This document shows positions 18,344 through 27,677 of a stretch of DNA of 64,000 nucleotides, piece by piece. Made by a program: the position numbers and the translations under genes. The stretch covers positions 9,126 to 73,125 of the forward strand of contig JAQVCA010000007.1 of assembly GCA_028690035.1 (NCBI GenBank), given 5' to 3'. Numbering within the stretch: the first letter of the stretch is position 1; each line of letters begins with the position of its first letter. Source of the DNA: Comamonas sp. (GTDB taxonomy: Bacteria; Pseudomonadota; Gammaproteobacteria; Burkholderiales; Burkholderiaceae_C). The notes beneath the pieces are model-generated. The model searched no databases. It was not told the origin of the DNA and worked only from the letters and a program-made list of their open reading frames with translations.

Positions 18344-18415
18344 TATAACCATAGCTGCTTGCGCTTATGTAGCAAGGGTTTTAACCACTTTTTATTCAAG
18401 ATTTATTCAAAACGC
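18343..18415. repeat. Palindromic 3'-flank element, copy R2 (one clear arm)
   Basis: The left arm tagctgcttgcgctt (18352-18366) is intact; the matching right arm has been lost or degraded before the permease start at 18416. It directly abuts the pth stop. Confidence 0.6.
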
Positions 18416-19381
18416 ATGTTGGCCTATCTTGCCCACCGCCTGTGGATCCTGGTCGCGACGCTGCTGGTCGTTTCGGCCCTGGTGTTTGGTGTGCTCGATG
18501 TGCTGCCCGGTCATGCCGCCCAGGTGCTGATGGGCACGGATGCCGATCCCGAGGCCGTGGCCGCGCTGGCCGCGCAACTGGGCCTGGAGGCCCCGGCCTG
18601 GCAACGCTATACCGACTGGCTGGCAGCCCTGCTGCGCGCCGATCTGGGCGAGAGTTACGCCTACGGCGAGCCGGTGTGGGACCTGCTGCGTCAGAGCCTG
18701 TCGGTGACGCTGCCGCTCACGCTGCTGGCCCTGGGGCTGAGCGCCCTGTTGGCCACTCCCCTGGGGCTGTATGCTGCGGCCCACCAGGGGCGCCCTGCCG
18801 ATGCGCTCATGATGGGCTTGGCCCAAATGGGTATGGCGGTGCCCAGCTTTTGGCTGGCGATGGTGCTGATCCTGCTGTTTTCCGTGCATGGGCAATGGTT
18901 TGCGGCGGGTGGTTTTCCGGGCTGGAGCGTGCAGGAGGGCGGCGGACTGTGGCCCGCGCTCCAAGCCCTGGTGCTGCCGGCGCTGTCGCTGGCAGCGGTG
19001 CAGACTGCCATCTTGGCGCGCATGACGCGCGTGGCCGTGCTGGATGTGCTGGGCGAAGACTTCATACGCACCGCCCGTGCCAAAGGGCTGGGGCAGCATG
19101 CGCTGCTGTGGGGCCATGCCCTGCGCAATGCCCTGGTGCCGGTGCTCACCCTGCTGGGGTTGCAGTTTGCCAATTTGCTGGCGGGGGCCATCGTGGTGGA
19201 AAACGTGTTTTACCTGCCTGGCCTGGGGCGGTTGCTGTTTCAGGCCATTGCCAACCGCGATCTGGTGCTGGTGCGCAACGGTGTGCTGTTGCTGGCAGCG
19301 CTGGTGGTGGTCGTGGGGTGTGTGGTGGATGTGCTGCACGCCTGGATCGACCCCCGTATCCAAGGGCGGCAGCGGGTATGA
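18416..19381 (+). CDS. Peptide/nickel-type ABC transporter permease (DppB/OppB-like)
   Basis: The 321-residue inner membrane permease starts at ATG 18416 (MLAYLAHRLWILVATLLVVS); a longer frame would enter element R2. It has about six transmembrane helices and the coupling loop RTARAKGLGQHALLWGHALR, typical of DppB proteins. Its stop overlaps the next start (ATGA), first gene of a five-gene operon. The substrate (di/oligopeptide, nickel, or other) cannot be told from sequence. Confidence 0.92.
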   Translation: MLAYLAHRLWILVATLLVVSALVFGVLDVLPGHAAQVLMGTDADPEAVAALAAQLGLEAPAWQRYTDWLAALLRADLGESYAYGEPVWDLLRQSLSVTLPLTLLALGLSALLATPLGLYAAAHQGRPADALMMGLAQMGMAVPSFWLAMVLILLFSVHGQWFAAGGFPGWSVQEGGGLWPALQALVLPALSLAAVQTAILARMTRVAVLDVLGEDFIRTARAKGLGQHALLWGHALRNALVPVLTLLGLQFANLLAGAIVVENVFYLPGLGRLLFQAIANRDLVLVRNGVLLLAALVVVVGCVVDVLHAWIDPRIQGRQRV

Positions 19382-20244
19382 GTCGCGCTTGCACCCATCG
19401 GGCCGTGTCTTGGGGACAGCGCTGGGGGGCTCTGCCCCTGAGTTTGCGCGTGGGGGCCGGGCTGTGCAGCGCGCTGGTGCTGGTGGCGCTGCTGTCCTGG
19501 GTGTGGACCCCGTACCCGGCCACGGCCATCGATATGGCTGCCCGCCTGCAAGGCCCCAGCGCCAGCCACTGGCTGGGCACCGATGCCTATGGCCGCGATG
19601 TGGCCAGCCAGCTGCTGGTGGGCGCGCGCAGCTCCCTGGCGGTGGGCCTGGCGGCGGTCGGGCTGGGGTTGCTGGTGGGGGCCAGCCTGGGTCTGCTGGC
19701 GGCGGCACGGCCTGGCTGGGTGGATGTGCTGGTGCAGCGCGTGGCCGATGTGTCGCTGGCGTTTCCGGCGCTGCTCACGGCCATCGTGCTGGCCGCCGTC
19801 TGGGGTCCGGGCATGGGCAATGCCGTGGTGGCGATTGCGCTGTTCAACATCCCGATTTTTGCGCGCCTGGCACGCGCCACGGCCCTGGGCATCTGGTCGC
19901 GCGATTACGTGCTGGCGGCCCGTGCCTGCGGCAAAGACCGCTGGCGCATCACCTGGGAGCATGTGCTGCCCAATATGGCCGCCGTGCTCATCGTGCAGGC
20001 CAGCAGCCAGTTTGCCTTGGCCATCCTGGCCGAAGCGGCGCTGTCCTACCTGGGGCTGGGCACCCAGGCACCGCAGCCTTCGTGGGGGCGTATGCTCAGC
20101 GAGGCGCAAACCCTGCTCTACCAGGCGCCCCTGCTGGCCGTGTTTCCCGGCGTGGCCATCGCGCTGTCCGTCCTGGGGCTGAACCTGCTGGGCGATGGCC
20201 TGCGCGACTGGATCGATCCCCGCCAACCGCCTGCCCGCCATTAG
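19378..20244 (+). CDS. Peptide/nickel-type ABC transporter permease (DppC/OppC-like)
   Basis: This 288-residue second permease has the DppC signature HWLGTDAYGRDVASQLLVGAR in parts, and the coupling loop AARACGKDRWRITWEHVLP. About five to six helices follow a short cytoplasmic N terminus. The end NLLGDGLRDWIDPR is the classic DppC C terminus. It overlaps the upstream permease by 4 bp. Confidence 0.93.
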   Translation: MSRACTHRAVSWGQRWGALPLSLRVGAGLCSALVLVALLSWVWTPYPATAIDMAARLQGPSASHWLGTDAYGRDVASQLLVGARSSLAVGLAAVGLGLLVGASLGLLAAARPGWVDVLVQRVADVSLAFPALLTAIVLAAVWGPGMGNAVVAIALFNIPIFARLARATALGIWSRDYVLAARACGKDRWRITWEHVLPNMAAVLIVQASSQFALAILAEAALSYLGLGTQAPQPSWGRMLSEAQTLLYQAPLLAVFPGVAIALSVLGLNLLGDGLRDWIDPRQPPARH

Positions 20245-20282
20245 GTGGGTGGCCCATCCGCCTACGAAAGCGCTCTGCTGCC

Positions 20283-21329
<1,047 letters not shown>

Positions 21330-21360
21330 CCGCACCACCGTCCCGCGCAAGGAGCCACCC

Positions 21361-22218
21361 ATGGACACCCAGCACCTGGCCCCACCGCTGCTGCACGTGC
21401 AGCAGCTGTGCAAAAACTACCACCTGCCCCGGCGCAACCCGCTGCGCCTGCCCGCTTACGTTGCCGCCCTGCGCGATGTGGATGTGACGCTGCACGCCGG
21501 GCGCAGCCTGGGCATCGTGGGCGGGTCGGGCAGCGGCAAATCCACGCTGGCGCGCCTCATCATGGCGCTGGACACCCCCACCAGCGGCCACGTCTTGCTC
21601 GATGGGCAAGACCTGCACGCCCTGCCTGCGGCGCAGCTGCGCCAAGCGCGGCGCGATTTTCAAATGGTCTTTCAAGACCCCTATGCCGCCCTCAACCCCC
21701 GGCGCACCATCGGCTGGAGCGTGGCCGAACCGCTGACCGCGCTGGGCCCATTGCCCGAATCTGAAGTCCACGAACGCGTGGCCCAAGCCCTGGAACAAGT
21801 GGGCCTGCGCGCCCAGGATGCGCAGCGCTACCCGCACGCCTTTTCTGGCGGCCAGCGCCAGCGCATCGCCATTGCGCGAGCCATCATCACGCGCCCACGC
21901 CTGATCGTGGCCGACGAGCCGGTCAGCGCGCTGGATGTCTCGGTGCAGGCCCAGGTGCTGAACTTGCTGCTGCAGCTGCAGCAAGAATTTGGCATGGCCT
22001 ACGTCATCATCGGGCACGATTTGTCGGTGATCCACCATATGTGCGATGAGGTGGTGGTACTGCACCAAGGCCAGGTGGTGGAAACTGGCACGCCGTCGCA
22101 ACTGCTGCACGGTGCCAAAGACCCCTACACCCAGGCACTGCTGCGCGCTGTGCCCACGATTGCCCCGGGCGCTGCGCGCCAAAGACGTGCCGCACGACTG
22201 GCGCAGCACGACCATTGA
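21361..22218 (+). CDS. Peptide ABC transporter ATP-binding protein (DppF/OppF-like), short form
   Basis: The 285-residue ATPase has GGSGSGKST, FQDPYAALNPR, FSGGQRQRIAIARA and LIVADEPVSALD. A strong ribosome site, aaggag, sits 6 bases before ATG 21361. It is about 40 residues shorter than usual DppF and lacks the Cys-rich C-terminal motif its partner keeps. The end is Arg/Ala/Gln-rich instead. Confidence 0.93.
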   Translation: MDTQHLAPPLLHVQQLCKNYHLPRRNPLRLPAYVAALRDVDVTLHAGRSLGIVGGSGSGKSTLARLIMALDTPTSGHVLLDGQDLHALPAAQLRQARRDFQMVFQDPYAALNPRRTIGWSVAEPLTALGPLPESEVHERVAQALEQVGLRAQDAQRYPHAFSGGQRQRIAIARAIITRPRLIVADEPVSALDVSVQAQVLNLLLQLQQEFGMAYVIIGHDLSVIHHMCDEVVVLHQGQVVETGTPSQLLHGAKDPYTQALLRAVPTIAPGAARQRRAARLAQHDH

Positions 22219-22232
22219 AGGAGATTGCCCCC

Positions 22233-23723
22233 ATGCTCAACCGCCGCCACCTGCTGGCCAGCAGCGCTGCCAGCCTCTTGCCTGCCCTGTGGCCCCGCCT
22301 GGGCCACACGCAAGCACGCAAAAACCAGCTGACGCTGGCCATGGCCCTGGAGCCTCCGGTGCTCGATCCCACGGCCAGCGCCGCCTCGGCCATTGGCGAA
22401 GTGGTGCTCTACAACCTGTTTGAGACGCTGACCAAAATCACCCCCGAGGGCACGGCCCAGCCGCTGCTGGCCCAGCGCTGGCAGGCCAGCACCGACCTGA
22501 AAACCTACCGCTTCCACCTGCGCCAGGACGTGCAGTTTCACAACGGCGTCGCCTTCGATGCCGACACCGTGCGCTTCAGCCTGGAGCGTGCCACCGGTGC
22601 CGACAGCACCAACAAAGACAAAGCCACCTGGGCGCAGCTGCGCGTGCAGGTCATTGACCGCTTTACTGTCGATCTCCACAGCCCCCAGCCCCAGCCCGAT
22701 CTGCCCTTTCTCCTGGGGCAGGCCACGGCCATCATGGTCGAGCCCAGCAGCGCCGCCACCAACGCCCAGCACCCCGTGGGCACCGGCCCCTACCGCGTGC
22801 AGCAGTGGCGCAAGGGCAGCAGCATCACCTTGCTGGCCTGGCCCGGCTACCGCGAGGCGGGGCGCATCCGCATCCAGCGCGCCACCTTCCGCTTCATTCC
22901 CGATGCGGCGGCGCAGGTGGCCGCCCTGCTGGCGGGCGATGTGGATGTCTTTCCGCGCGTCAGCGCACGCAGCGTGGCGCAGTTCCAGGGCCATGCACGC
23001 TTTCAGGTGGTGGTTGCTGGCTCGCGCGCCAAGACCATCGTGGCCATGAACAACGCCAAAGCGCCCTTGCACGATGTGCGCGTGCGCCGCGCCATTGCGG
23101 CGGCCATCGACCGCCAGGCGCTCATTACCGGCGCTGCCGACGGCTTTGGCGTGCCCATTGGCAGCCACTACGTGCCTGGGGCGCCCGGCTACATCGACAC
23201 CACCGCCATGAACGCCTACGACCCCGCGCGCGCCACCGCCCTGCTGGCCGAAGCGGGCATCCAGACACCGCTGCAGCTGACCATGACGCTGCCGCCCACG
23301 CCTTATGCCCGCCAGGGCGGCGAGATCGTCGCCGCGCAGCTGGCGCAGGTGGGCATCCAGGTCAAACTGGTGAACGTGGAGTGGGCGCAGTGGCTCAGCG
23401 GCACCTACGGGCAAAAGCAGTACGACTTGTCGCTCATCAGCCACGTCGAGCCGCTGGACTTGGGCAACTACGCCAAACCCGATTACTACTGGGGCTACCA
23501 AGCGCCAGCTTTCCAGGCGCTGTACGCCCAGCTGCAAAGCACCACCGACCCCGAAGTGCGCCTGCAGCTGCTGGCCCAGGCCCAGCGCATGCTGGCCCAA
23601 GACTGTGTGAACGTCTTCCTCTACCAGCCGCAGTGGGTCACCATCGCCAACGCCCAACTGCGCGGCCTGTGGCCCGAGATGCCGCTGCCCGTCAACGATC
23701 TGAGTGCGCTCTATTGGCAATAA
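22233..23723 (+). CDS. Peptide/nickel-type ABC transporter substrate-binding protein
   Basis: The 496-residue periplasmic protein belongs to the DppA/OppA/NikA family (SBP_bac_5): LYNLFETLTKITPEG, TYRFHLRQDVQFHNGVAF, VGTGPYRV and DLSLISHVEPLDLGNYAKPD. The N terminus MLNRRHLLASSAASLLPAL carries a twin-Arg followed by a hydrophobic stretch, a likely Tat signal. ATG 22233 is chosen because aaggaga lies just upstream. In this operon the binding protein is the last gene, not the first. Confidence 0.93.
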   Translation: MLNRRHLLASSAASLLPALWPRLGHTQARKNQLTLAMALEPPVLDPTASAASAIGEVVLYNLFETLTKITPEGTAQPLLAQRWQASTDLKTYRFHLRQDVQFHNGVAFDADTVRFSLERATGADSTNKDKATWAQLRVQVIDRFTVDLHSPQPQPDLPFLLGQATAIMVEPSSAATNAQHPVGTGPYRVQQWRKGSSITLLAWPGYREAGRIRIQRATFRFIPDAAAQVAALLAGDVDVFPRVSARSVAQFQGHARFQVVVAGSRAKTIVAMNNAKAPLHDVRVRRAIAAAIDRQALITGAADGFGVPIGSHYVPGAPGYIDTTAMNAYDPARATALLAEAGIQTPLQLTMTLPPTPYARQGGEIVAAQLAQVGIQVKLVNVEWAQWLSGTYGQKQYDLSLISHVEPLDLGNYAKPDYYWGYQAPAFQALYAQLQSTTDPEVRLQLLAQAQRMLAQDCVNVFLYQPQWVTIANAQLRGLWPEMPLPVNDLSALYWQ

Positions 23724-23740
23724 GCGCCTCGGGTGGTTTG

Positions 23741-23835
23741 CAAAAATATGAGCTGCTAGCGCTTGTTAAATAAGAGTTTCAGAAGTAAATAAATCTGAAA
23801 CCTTTGTAGGGTAAGCGCGAGCAGCTTTGTTTTTG
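23741..23835. repeat. Palindromic 3'-flank element, copy R3
   Basis: Arms agctgctagcgctt and aagcgcgagcagct pair at 13 of 14 positions; the inner stem is gtttcaga/tctgaaac. It fills the space between two convergent genes (solute-binding protein and LysE). Confidence 0.85.
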
Positions 23836-24483
23836 CTAGCGCTGCGCCGTGGCCAGGCGCAGCGCCAGCGCCATAAACACCAGCGCCGCGCTGCGGTTGA
23901 GCCAGCGCTGCGCACGCGCCGAGCGCTGCAGCAAACCGCCAAACCAGCCGCTGAACAGGGCAATCGCACCAAACACCAGCAGCGTGGCGAGCATGAACAC
24001 GCCGCCCAGCACCACAATCTGCGCGGCCACGCTGCCGCGCGCCGGATCGGCAAACTGCGGCAGTAGCGCCAAAAAGAAGATCAGCACCTTGGGGTTGGTG
24101 GCGTTCATCACCACCCCGCGCCCGACCATCTGCAGCGCCTGGCGGGCGGACAAAGGCTGCGCTTGTCCTTGGGGCAGGGCGTCGGCGCTGGCACTGACCG
24201 GCGCGCGCCAGGCGCCCCAGGCCAGATAGAGCAAGTACGCGGCCCCGGCCAGTTTGAGCGCCAAAAAAGCCATGGGCGATGCCGCCACCAGCGCCGCCAG
24301 CCCCAGCGCCACCGCCGTCGTATGCCCCAGAATGCCGATGCACAGGCCCACCACCACCGCCAGCCCCACGCGCCAGCCGCGCTGGGCCGATTGCATGAGA
24401 ACAAAAATATTGTCGGGCCCGGGGCTTAGACCGAGCAGGACAGACAGGCCGAAAAAAGCGATCAGGGTTTCAAAGCTGGGCAT
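23836..24483 (-). CDS. LysE/RhtB family amino-acid exporter
   Basis: The 215-residue inner membrane protein has about six helices and the family N terminus, LGLSPGPDNIFVLMQSAQRG, followed by GLCIGILGHTTAVALGLAAL and GVVMNATNPKVLIFFLALLPQF. Members export Lys, Arg, homoserine or other amino acids; the substrate here is unknown. It converges with the peptide transporter operon across R3. Confidence 0.92.
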   Translation of the reverse strand: MPSFETLIAFFGLSVLLGLSPGPDNIFVLMQSAQRGWRVGLAVVVGLCIGILGHTTAVALGLAALVAASPMAFLALKLAGAAYLLYLAWGAWRAPVSASADALPQGQAQPLSARQALQMVGRGVVMNATNPKVLIFFLALLPQFADPARGSVAAQIVVLGGVFMLATLLVFGAIALFSGWFGGLLQRSARAQRWLNRSAALVFMALALRLATAQR

Positions 24484-24522
24484 GGTGGAACAGGAAAGCC
24501 AGAGGAAGGTGGCCCCAGCGCC

Positions 24523-24753
24523 TCAACGCCGGGGCGCGTGGGGCAGGGGGCTGGGCTGGCAATGGGGGTTGTCGAAGGGCCCGGCGCCGCGCTCCCAGCC
24601 TTGGCGTGGCATGAACTGGGCGCACACGCGCTGGTCGTTGTCCAGGCGGCTGTGCCACCAGTACCAGGGCGCCGGGGCGGCCTGTGCGGGCAGCAGCGCG
24701 CCCAGCAAGGCCCAGCCCAAGCACAAACCCAAGCGCCAAGACCATGCAGCCAT
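24523..24753 (-). CDS. Small Trp-rich secreted protein
   Basis: A 76-residue protein with a clear signal peptide (hydrophobic GLCLGWALLGALL then AQA). The mature part starts APAPWYWWHSRLDNDQRVCA and keeps two Cys residues, possibly one disulfide. It begins 18 bp after the folE stop on the same strand, so it is probably co-transcribed. I do not recognise a family. Signal peptide, spacing and codon use similar to neighbours support a real gene. Confidence 0.6.
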   Translation of the reverse strand: MAAWSWRLGLCLGWALLGALLPAQAAPAPWYWWHSRLDNDQRVCAQFMPRQGWERGAGPFDNPHCQPSPLPHAPRR

Positions 24754-24771
24754 CAGCGTGCCCCGCCGGTG

Positions 24772-25524
24772 TTAGCTGGCCTGGCGCCCGGGGATGAGCG
24801 ACAAAAACTCGCGGCGCAGGTTGGGGTCTTTGAGGAAGGCACCGCGCATGATGGAGTTGAGCATCTTGCTGTCCATCTCGCGCACGCCGCGCCAGGACAT
24901 GCAAAAGTGCGAGCACTCCATGACCACGGCCAGCCCGTCGGGGCGGGTTTTTTCCATGATGGCGTCGGCCAGCTGCACGATGGCTTCTTCTTGAATTTGC
25001 GGGCGGCCCATGATCCAGTCCACCAAGCGCGCGTATTTGGACAGGCCAATCACGTTGGAATTCTGGTTGGGCAGCACGCCGATCCACACCTTGCCGATGA
25101 CCGGGCACAGGTGGTGGCTGCAGGCGCTGCGCACGGTGATGGGGCCGACGATGAGCAGTTCATTGAGGCGCTCGGCGTTGGGAAATTCGGTCAGTTTGGG
25201 CTGCGCCACATAGCGGCCCTTGAAGACCTCTTGCAGGTACATCTTGGCCACGCGCCGGGCGGTGTTCTGGGTGTTGTGGTCGTGGACGGTGTCGATCACC
25301 ATGCTGTCAAGCACGCCCTGCATTTTGTGTTCGACCTCATCGAGCAGTTGCTCCAGCTCGCCGGGCTGAATGAAGTCGGCGATGTTGTCGTTGGCGTGGA
25401 AGCGTTGCCCGGCCGCCTGCAAGCGGGCGCGGATTTTCTGTGAGACGGGCTGCCCTTGCTCTGCCGTGGTGGCATCCACATCGGGCTGGGGGGTGGTGAC
25501 CAGATCTTTAAACATGGAGGGCAT
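24772..25524 (-). CDS. folE: GTP cyclohydrolase I
   Basis: FolE converts GTP to dihydroneopterin triphosphate, first step of folate synthesis. The 250-residue protein has the zinc site residues in SACSHHLCPVIGKVWIGVLP and ECSHFCMSWRGV, plus GLSKYARLVDW and RPQIQEEA. ATG 25524 (MPSMFKDL) is chosen; ATG 25515 is an alternative and neither has a strong ribosome site. An N-terminal extension of about 50 residues is longer than in E. coli FolE. Confidence 0.95.
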   Translation of the reverse strand: MPSMFKDLVTTPQPDVDATTAEQGQPVSQKIRARLQAAGQRFHANDNIADFIQPGELEQLLDEVEHKMQGVLDSMVIDTVHDHNTQNTARRVAKMYLQEVFKGRYVAQPKLTEFPNAERLNELLIVGPITVRSACSHHLCPVIGKVWIGVLPNQNSNVIGLSKYARLVDWIMGRPQIQEEAIVQLADAIMEKTRPDGLAVVMECSHFCMSWRGVREMDSKMLNSIMRGAFLKDPNLRREFLSLIPGRQAS

Positions 25525-25625
25525 GGTAGCAGCGTTTATTGGTGGGGAATTTTTAGGGAAATGGGGCTTTTGCGCTGACTGGGGCATCGCCAAAAGCTAT
25601 CTTTTGCATAGTGTTTTTGGCAGGC

Positions 25626-26387
25626 CTAGAGGCGAAACTCTGCGATCAGCGGCAGGTGGTCGGACATGCGCCACCAAATGCGCCCCTGCGGCACATGCAG
25701 CCCCAGCGGGGTCAGGCCACGCACGTACACATGGTCCAGCTGCGCCAGCGGCAACCGCGCCGGGTAGGTGGGGGTGGCGCTGTCGGCGCCTTCAAACTCG
25801 TACAGGCCAAAACGGGCCAGCATGCGCTGGATTTGGCGCCCCCAGTCGTTGAAATCGCCCGCCACCACCAGCGCCGCGCCAGGGGGCACCTCGCGCTCGA
25901 TGAAGCGCTGCAACTGCTCGATCTGGCGCACGCGGCTGCCTGGAATCAGCCCCAGATGCACCACGATGGCATGCACCGGGCGGCCCTGAAACATGACTTC
26001 CACGTGCAGCAGGCCGCGCTGCTCGAAGCGGTGGTCGGACATGTCCTCATGCTGGTGCGTGATCACCGGCCAGCGCGTCAGCAGCGCATTGCCATGCTCG
26101 CCGTGGCGCGTGTAAGCATTGGTCTGGTACACGGCGCGATAGCCTTCAGGGGCCAAGTATTCGGCCTGGGGCACATCGGGCCAGTGGCGAAAATACTGCG
26201 CCTCGCGCCGGTTCATCTTGCGCACTTCCTGTAGGCAGACGATGTCGGCATCCATTTGCTCCACCGCCAGGCCCAGGTTGTGGATTTCCAGCCGCCGCAC
26301 CGGGCCCAACCCCTGCACGCCTTTGTGGATGTTGTACGTGGCAACGCGCAGAATCTGTGACGTGGATCGTTCGGGTTCGTGGGTCAT
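25626..26387 (-). CDS. Endonuclease/exonuclease/phosphatase family protein
   Basis: The 253-residue protein belongs to the EEP superfamily of metal-dependent phosphodiesterases. Catalytic motifs are ATYNIHKG (Asn), DIVCLQEVRK (Glu), VVHLGL, VVAGDFNDW (Asp/Asn), and MSDHLPLIAEF (Asp-His). ATG 26387 follows a strong aggaggt at 6 bases. Substrate (DNA, phospholipid or other) cannot be told. It is the first gene of a minus-strand run with folE. Confidence 0.88.
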   Translation of the reverse strand: MTHEPERSTSQILRVATYNIHKGVQGLGPVRRLEIHNLGLAVEQMDADIVCLQEVRKMNRREAQYFRHWPDVPQAEYLAPEGYRAVYQTNAYTRHGEHGNALLTRWPVITHQHEDMSDHRFEQRGLLHVEVMFQGRPVHAIVVHLGLIPGSRVRQIEQLQRFIEREVPPGAALVVAGDFNDWGRQIQRMLARFGLYEFEGADSATPTYPARLPLAQLDHVYVRGLTPLGLHVPQGRIWWRMSDHLPLIAEFRL

Positions 26388-26510
26388 GGCACCTCCTGCG
26401 GGCATTCTAGGGATATCTCCGTGCTGCCCCAGCCTGTCTTGGTGCGCCCGGGCAGGTAGAGTAGGAGCCATAGGCCGCCGTGGTGTGCATGTGTGTCGGA
26501 TTTACAAACG

Positions 26511-26530
26511 AGAATCAATCTTGATTCATA
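26511..26530. promoter_or_regulatory. Fur-like operator for the ferric iron ABC operon
   Basis: Perfect inverted repeat gaatcaa-tc-ttgattc (26512-26527), inside an AACGAGAATCAA context, lies 95 bp before the binding-protein start. It resembles the 6-1-6 form of Fur sites (AATGAGAAT half sites). The rest of 26388-26622 shows no gene. Confidence 0.55.
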
Positions 26531-26622
26531 ATCTGCAGTCTGATCGCTGCTGCGGCCTTGGCTGGTGCCGGGTGGCCGGATCCTCTTTCGTTGACTGTCT
26601 GTAAAGCTCTTTCTATCTTTCC

Positions 26623-27660
26623 ATGAAAACCTTCGCTTTCCGCGCCTTGGCGCATCTGACTGTCGCTCTTGCTGCCACCACGGCGGGCGCGGCTTGGGCC
26701 GCCGACGCGGTCAATCTCTACACCACGCGCGAACCGGCGCTGATTCAGCCGTTGCTCGATGCGTTCACCAAAGCGCACAACGGCGCCATTCAGGTCAACA
26801 CCGTGTTCATCAAGGATGGGATGCTGGAGCGCGTCAAGGCCGAGGGCGCCCGTTCGCCTGCCGATGTGCTCATGACCGTGGACATTGGCAATCTGCTGGA
26901 CTTGGTCGATGGCGGTGTCACGCAGCCTGTGCAATCGGCCACGCTGGAAGCCGTCATTCCGGCGAACCTGCGCGATGCCCAAGGCCACTGGTTTGCCCTG
27001 TCGCTGCGTGACCGCGTGCTCTACGTCGAAAAAGACCTGCCCCTGACCCAGTTCACTTACGAGCAGCTGGCCGATCCCAAGTGGAAGGGCAAGGTGTGCA
27101 TCCGCTCGGGCCAGCACCCCTACAACACCGGCCTGATTGCCGCCAAGATCGCCCACGATGGCGAGGCCGCTGCCGAGCAATGGCTACGTGGCGTCAAGGC
27201 CAACCTGGCACGCAAGGCCGCTGGCGGCGACCGCGATGTGGCGCGCGACATTCTGGGTGGCATCTGCGACATCGGTATCGCCAACGCCTACTACGTGGGC
27301 CACATGAAGAACGCCGCGCCTGGCAGCGATGGGCGCAAGTGGGGCGATGGTATCAAGGCGATTCGCCCGACCTTTGCGGGCACGGGCGGCACGCACGTGA
27401 ACGTCACTGGCGCTGCCGTGGCCAAACATGCACCCAACAAAGGCAACGCCGTCAAGCTGCTGGAGTACTTGGTGTCTGAGCCTGCCCAGGCGCTGTACGC
27501 CGGTGCCAACTACGAGTATCCCGTGCGCGCCAATGTGCCGCAGGATGCGGTCATGGCGGCCATGGGGCCACTGAAGATCGACACCCTGTCGGTGGCCGAG
27601 ATCGCCAAGCACCGCAAGCAGGCCAGTCAGCTGGTGGACAAAGTCGGCTTTGACCATTAA
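26623..27660 (+). CDS. Ferric iron ABC transporter substrate-binding protein (FbpA/FutA-like)
   Basis: The 345-residue periplasmic iron-binding protein has a signal peptide ending AGAAWA before Ala-Asp. Family motifs are VNLYTTREPALIQPLLDAF, IANAYYVGHMKN with candidate iron-ligand Tyr residues, and GGTHVNVTGAAVAKHAPNKG and NYEYPV near the end. It heads an operon with the permease (17 bp gap) and ATPase (21 bp gap). Fur control is inferred from the upstream palindrome. Confidence 0.93.
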   Translation: MKTFAFRALAHLTVALAATTAGAAWAADAVNLYTTREPALIQPLLDAFTKAHNGAIQVNTVFIKDGMLERVKAEGARSPADVLMTVDIGNLLDLVDGGVTQPVQSATLEAVIPANLRDAQGHWFALSLRDRVLYVEKDLPLTQFTYEQLADPKWKGKVCIRSGQHPYNTGLIAAKIAHDGEAAAEQWLRGVKANLARKAAGGDRDVARDILGGICDIGIANAYYVGHMKNAAPGSDGRKWGDGIKAIRPTFAGTGGTHVNVTGAAVAKHAPNKGNAVKLLEYLVSEPAQALYAGANYEYPVRANVPQDAVMAAMGPLKIDTLSVAEIAKHRKQASQLVDKVGFDH

Positions 27661-27677
27661 AGCGCCGCGCTGACGAC

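Noticed and set aside
18442..19377. N-terminal extension of the second permease frame
   Set aside because: It overlaps the first permease completely in another frame and is Gly/Ala/Arg-rich without homology.
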